Shown piece by piece: positions 32,474 to 33,326 of a stretch of DNA of 33,326 nt. Both the position numbers and the translations under genes were made by a program. The DNA is from Acidobacteriota bacterium (GTDB taxonomy: Bacteria; Acidobacteriota; Terriglobia; Terriglobales; Acidobacteriaceae). The number at the start of each line of letters is the position of its first letter. Position 1 is the first letter of the stretch. The notes under the pieces are model-generated. The model did no database searches. It was not told the DNA's origin and saw only the letters and a program-made list of their open reading frames with translations. Location of the stretch: the NCBI GenBank assembly GCA_021781795.1, contig JAJXWA010000025.1:1-33326 (forward strand), in the 5' to 3' direction.

Positions 32474-33326
32474 ATGAAAATCCACGAGTACCAGGCGAAG
32501 GAAATTCTTGCGAGGTACGGCGTGCCCGTACCCAGGGGCGAAGTGGCCAACACGCCGGAAGAAGCGGCGGCAGTGGCCCGGAAACTTTTTGCCGAGGGCG
32601 CATCGGGCGTCGTCGTGAAGGCGCAGATTCACGCGGGCGGGCGCGGCAAGGGCGGCGGCGTGAAGGTGGCTCGGAGCCGCGATGAAGCCGAGCTGCACGT
32701 GAAGAACATCCTGGGGATGCAGCTGGTGACGCACCAGACGGGTCCGCAGGGCCAGAAGGTGCGGCGGCTGCTGATTGAAGAGACAGCGGCGATTGACCGC
32801 GAGCTCTACCTGGGCATCGTGCTGGATCGCTCGAGGGGCAAGCTGGTGTTTATGGCCTCGCAGGCCGGCGGCATGGAAATTGAAGAAGTGGCGGCGAAGA
32901 CACCCGAGGCCATCTACAAAGAGACGATTGACCCGGCGGTGGGCTTTGGCGCATGGCAGGCGCGCAAGCTGGCCTTTGCGCTGGGACTGAAGGCGACGCA
33001 GATTAACCAGGCAGTGGTCTTTTTCCAGAGCCTCTATAAGGCGTTTGTGGAGACGGATGCCTCGCTGCTGGAGATCAATCCCTTCATCACGACGAAGGAT
33101 GACAAGCTGTTTGCACTGGACGCGAAGGTTAACTTTGATGACAACGCGCTGTTCCGCCATGCCGACATCAAGGCGCTGCGCGATGTGGACGAGGAAGACC
33201 CGCTGGAAGTGGAAGCCAGCAAGTACGCGCTGAACTACATCAAGCTGGACGGCACGATTGCCTGCATGGTGAACGGCGCGGGGCTGGCGATGGCGACGAT
33301 GGACATCATCCAGTACGCAGGCGGAA
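32474..33326 (+). CDS. sucC: Succinyl-CoA ligase (ADP-forming) beta subunit SucC, 3' end beyond window
   Basis: The first 284 residues of SucC (full length about 390) are present, and the frame stays open to the right edge. It makes succinate and ATP (or GTP) from succinyl-CoA in the TCA cycle with SucD, which probably follows outside the window. The N terminus [20 protein letters not shown] is a family hallmark. The ATP-grasp region shows [40 protein letters not shown] and the metal-binding LLEINPFI with [26 protein letters not shown] starts the CoA-ligase domain. ATG 32474 is the natural start; no strong ribosome site is seen. Confidence 0.96.
   Translation, partial: MKIHEYQAKEILARYGVPVPRGEVANTPEEAAAVARKLFAEGASGVVVKAQIHAGGRGKGGGVKVARSRDEAELHVKNILGMQLVTHQTGPQGQKVRRLLIEETAAIDRELYLGIVLDRSRGKLVFMASQAGGMEIEEVAAKTPEAIYKETIDPAVGFGAWQARKLAFALGLKATQINQAVVFFQSLYKAFVETDASLLEINPFITTKDDKLFALDAKVNFDDNALFRHADIKALRDVDEEDPLEVEASKYALNYIKLDGTIACMVNGAGLAMATMDIIQYAGG

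Overview
The window looks like a chromosome segment of a GC-rich Gram-negative bacterium, most likely an acidobacterium (Terriglobia/Acidobacteriaceae type). This is inference from overall style: BamA, Skp and lipid A genes show a true outer membrane, coding is GC-rich, there are many exported small proteins, and there is a lysine/alanine-rich histone-like protein. No rRNA or other taxonomic marker is present to settle it.

Left part (about 1-9715), an accessory region with visibly lower GC and decayed genes. It starts with the tail of an unknown gene and degenerate coding fragments, including the end of a GGDEF domain. A compact four-gene operon, pgaD-pgaC-pgaA-pgaB (753-6809), follows. It should make, partly deacetylate and export poly-beta-1,6-N-acetylglucosamine (PNAG), a biofilm exopolysaccharide. 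Its order is permuted relative to E. coli pgaABCD, and all its junctions are 4-base start/stop overlaps. Next come an IS66 transposase fragment and a P4-type tyrosine integrase broken by two in-frame stop codons. The integrase abuts the 3' end of a tRNA-Phe(GAA) gene, the classic layout of an integrated element.

Right part (about 9716-33326), GC-rich and ordinary chromosomal. It holds an exported adenosine deaminase family enzyme, a small membrane protein, a PepSY-like exported protein, an SDR reductase with an exported LolA-like protein, and the lipid A/fatty acid operon fabZ-lpxA-lpxI. An exported PrxQ-type peroxiredoxin ends in a strong bidirectional terminator. On the minus strand lie the histone-like protein and an MltD-type lytic transglycosylase, divergent from lepA. 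Then come two Skp/OmpH chaperone paralogues behind bamA (minus strand), a glutathione peroxidase, a DoxX protein, a convergent DODA-type dioxygenase with a palindromic operator candidate, a small zinc ribbon, a DUF1810 protein, a SIMPL-domain protein, trpD, and the start of sucC running off the right edge.

Functionally the right part is dominated by envelope biogenesis: lipid A acylation and hydrolysis (LpxA, LpxI), its 3-hydroxyacyl supply (FabZ), outer membrane protein folding (BamA, Skp x2) and peptidoglycan turnover (MltD). The left part adds an exopolysaccharide system that may have arrived with the island. The observations most worth a second look are the PGA operon with its mobile-element context, the two-stop integrase, an AT-rich stretch beside DnaA-box-like motifs downstream of lepA, and the DoxX/dioxygenase pair with its palindrome.
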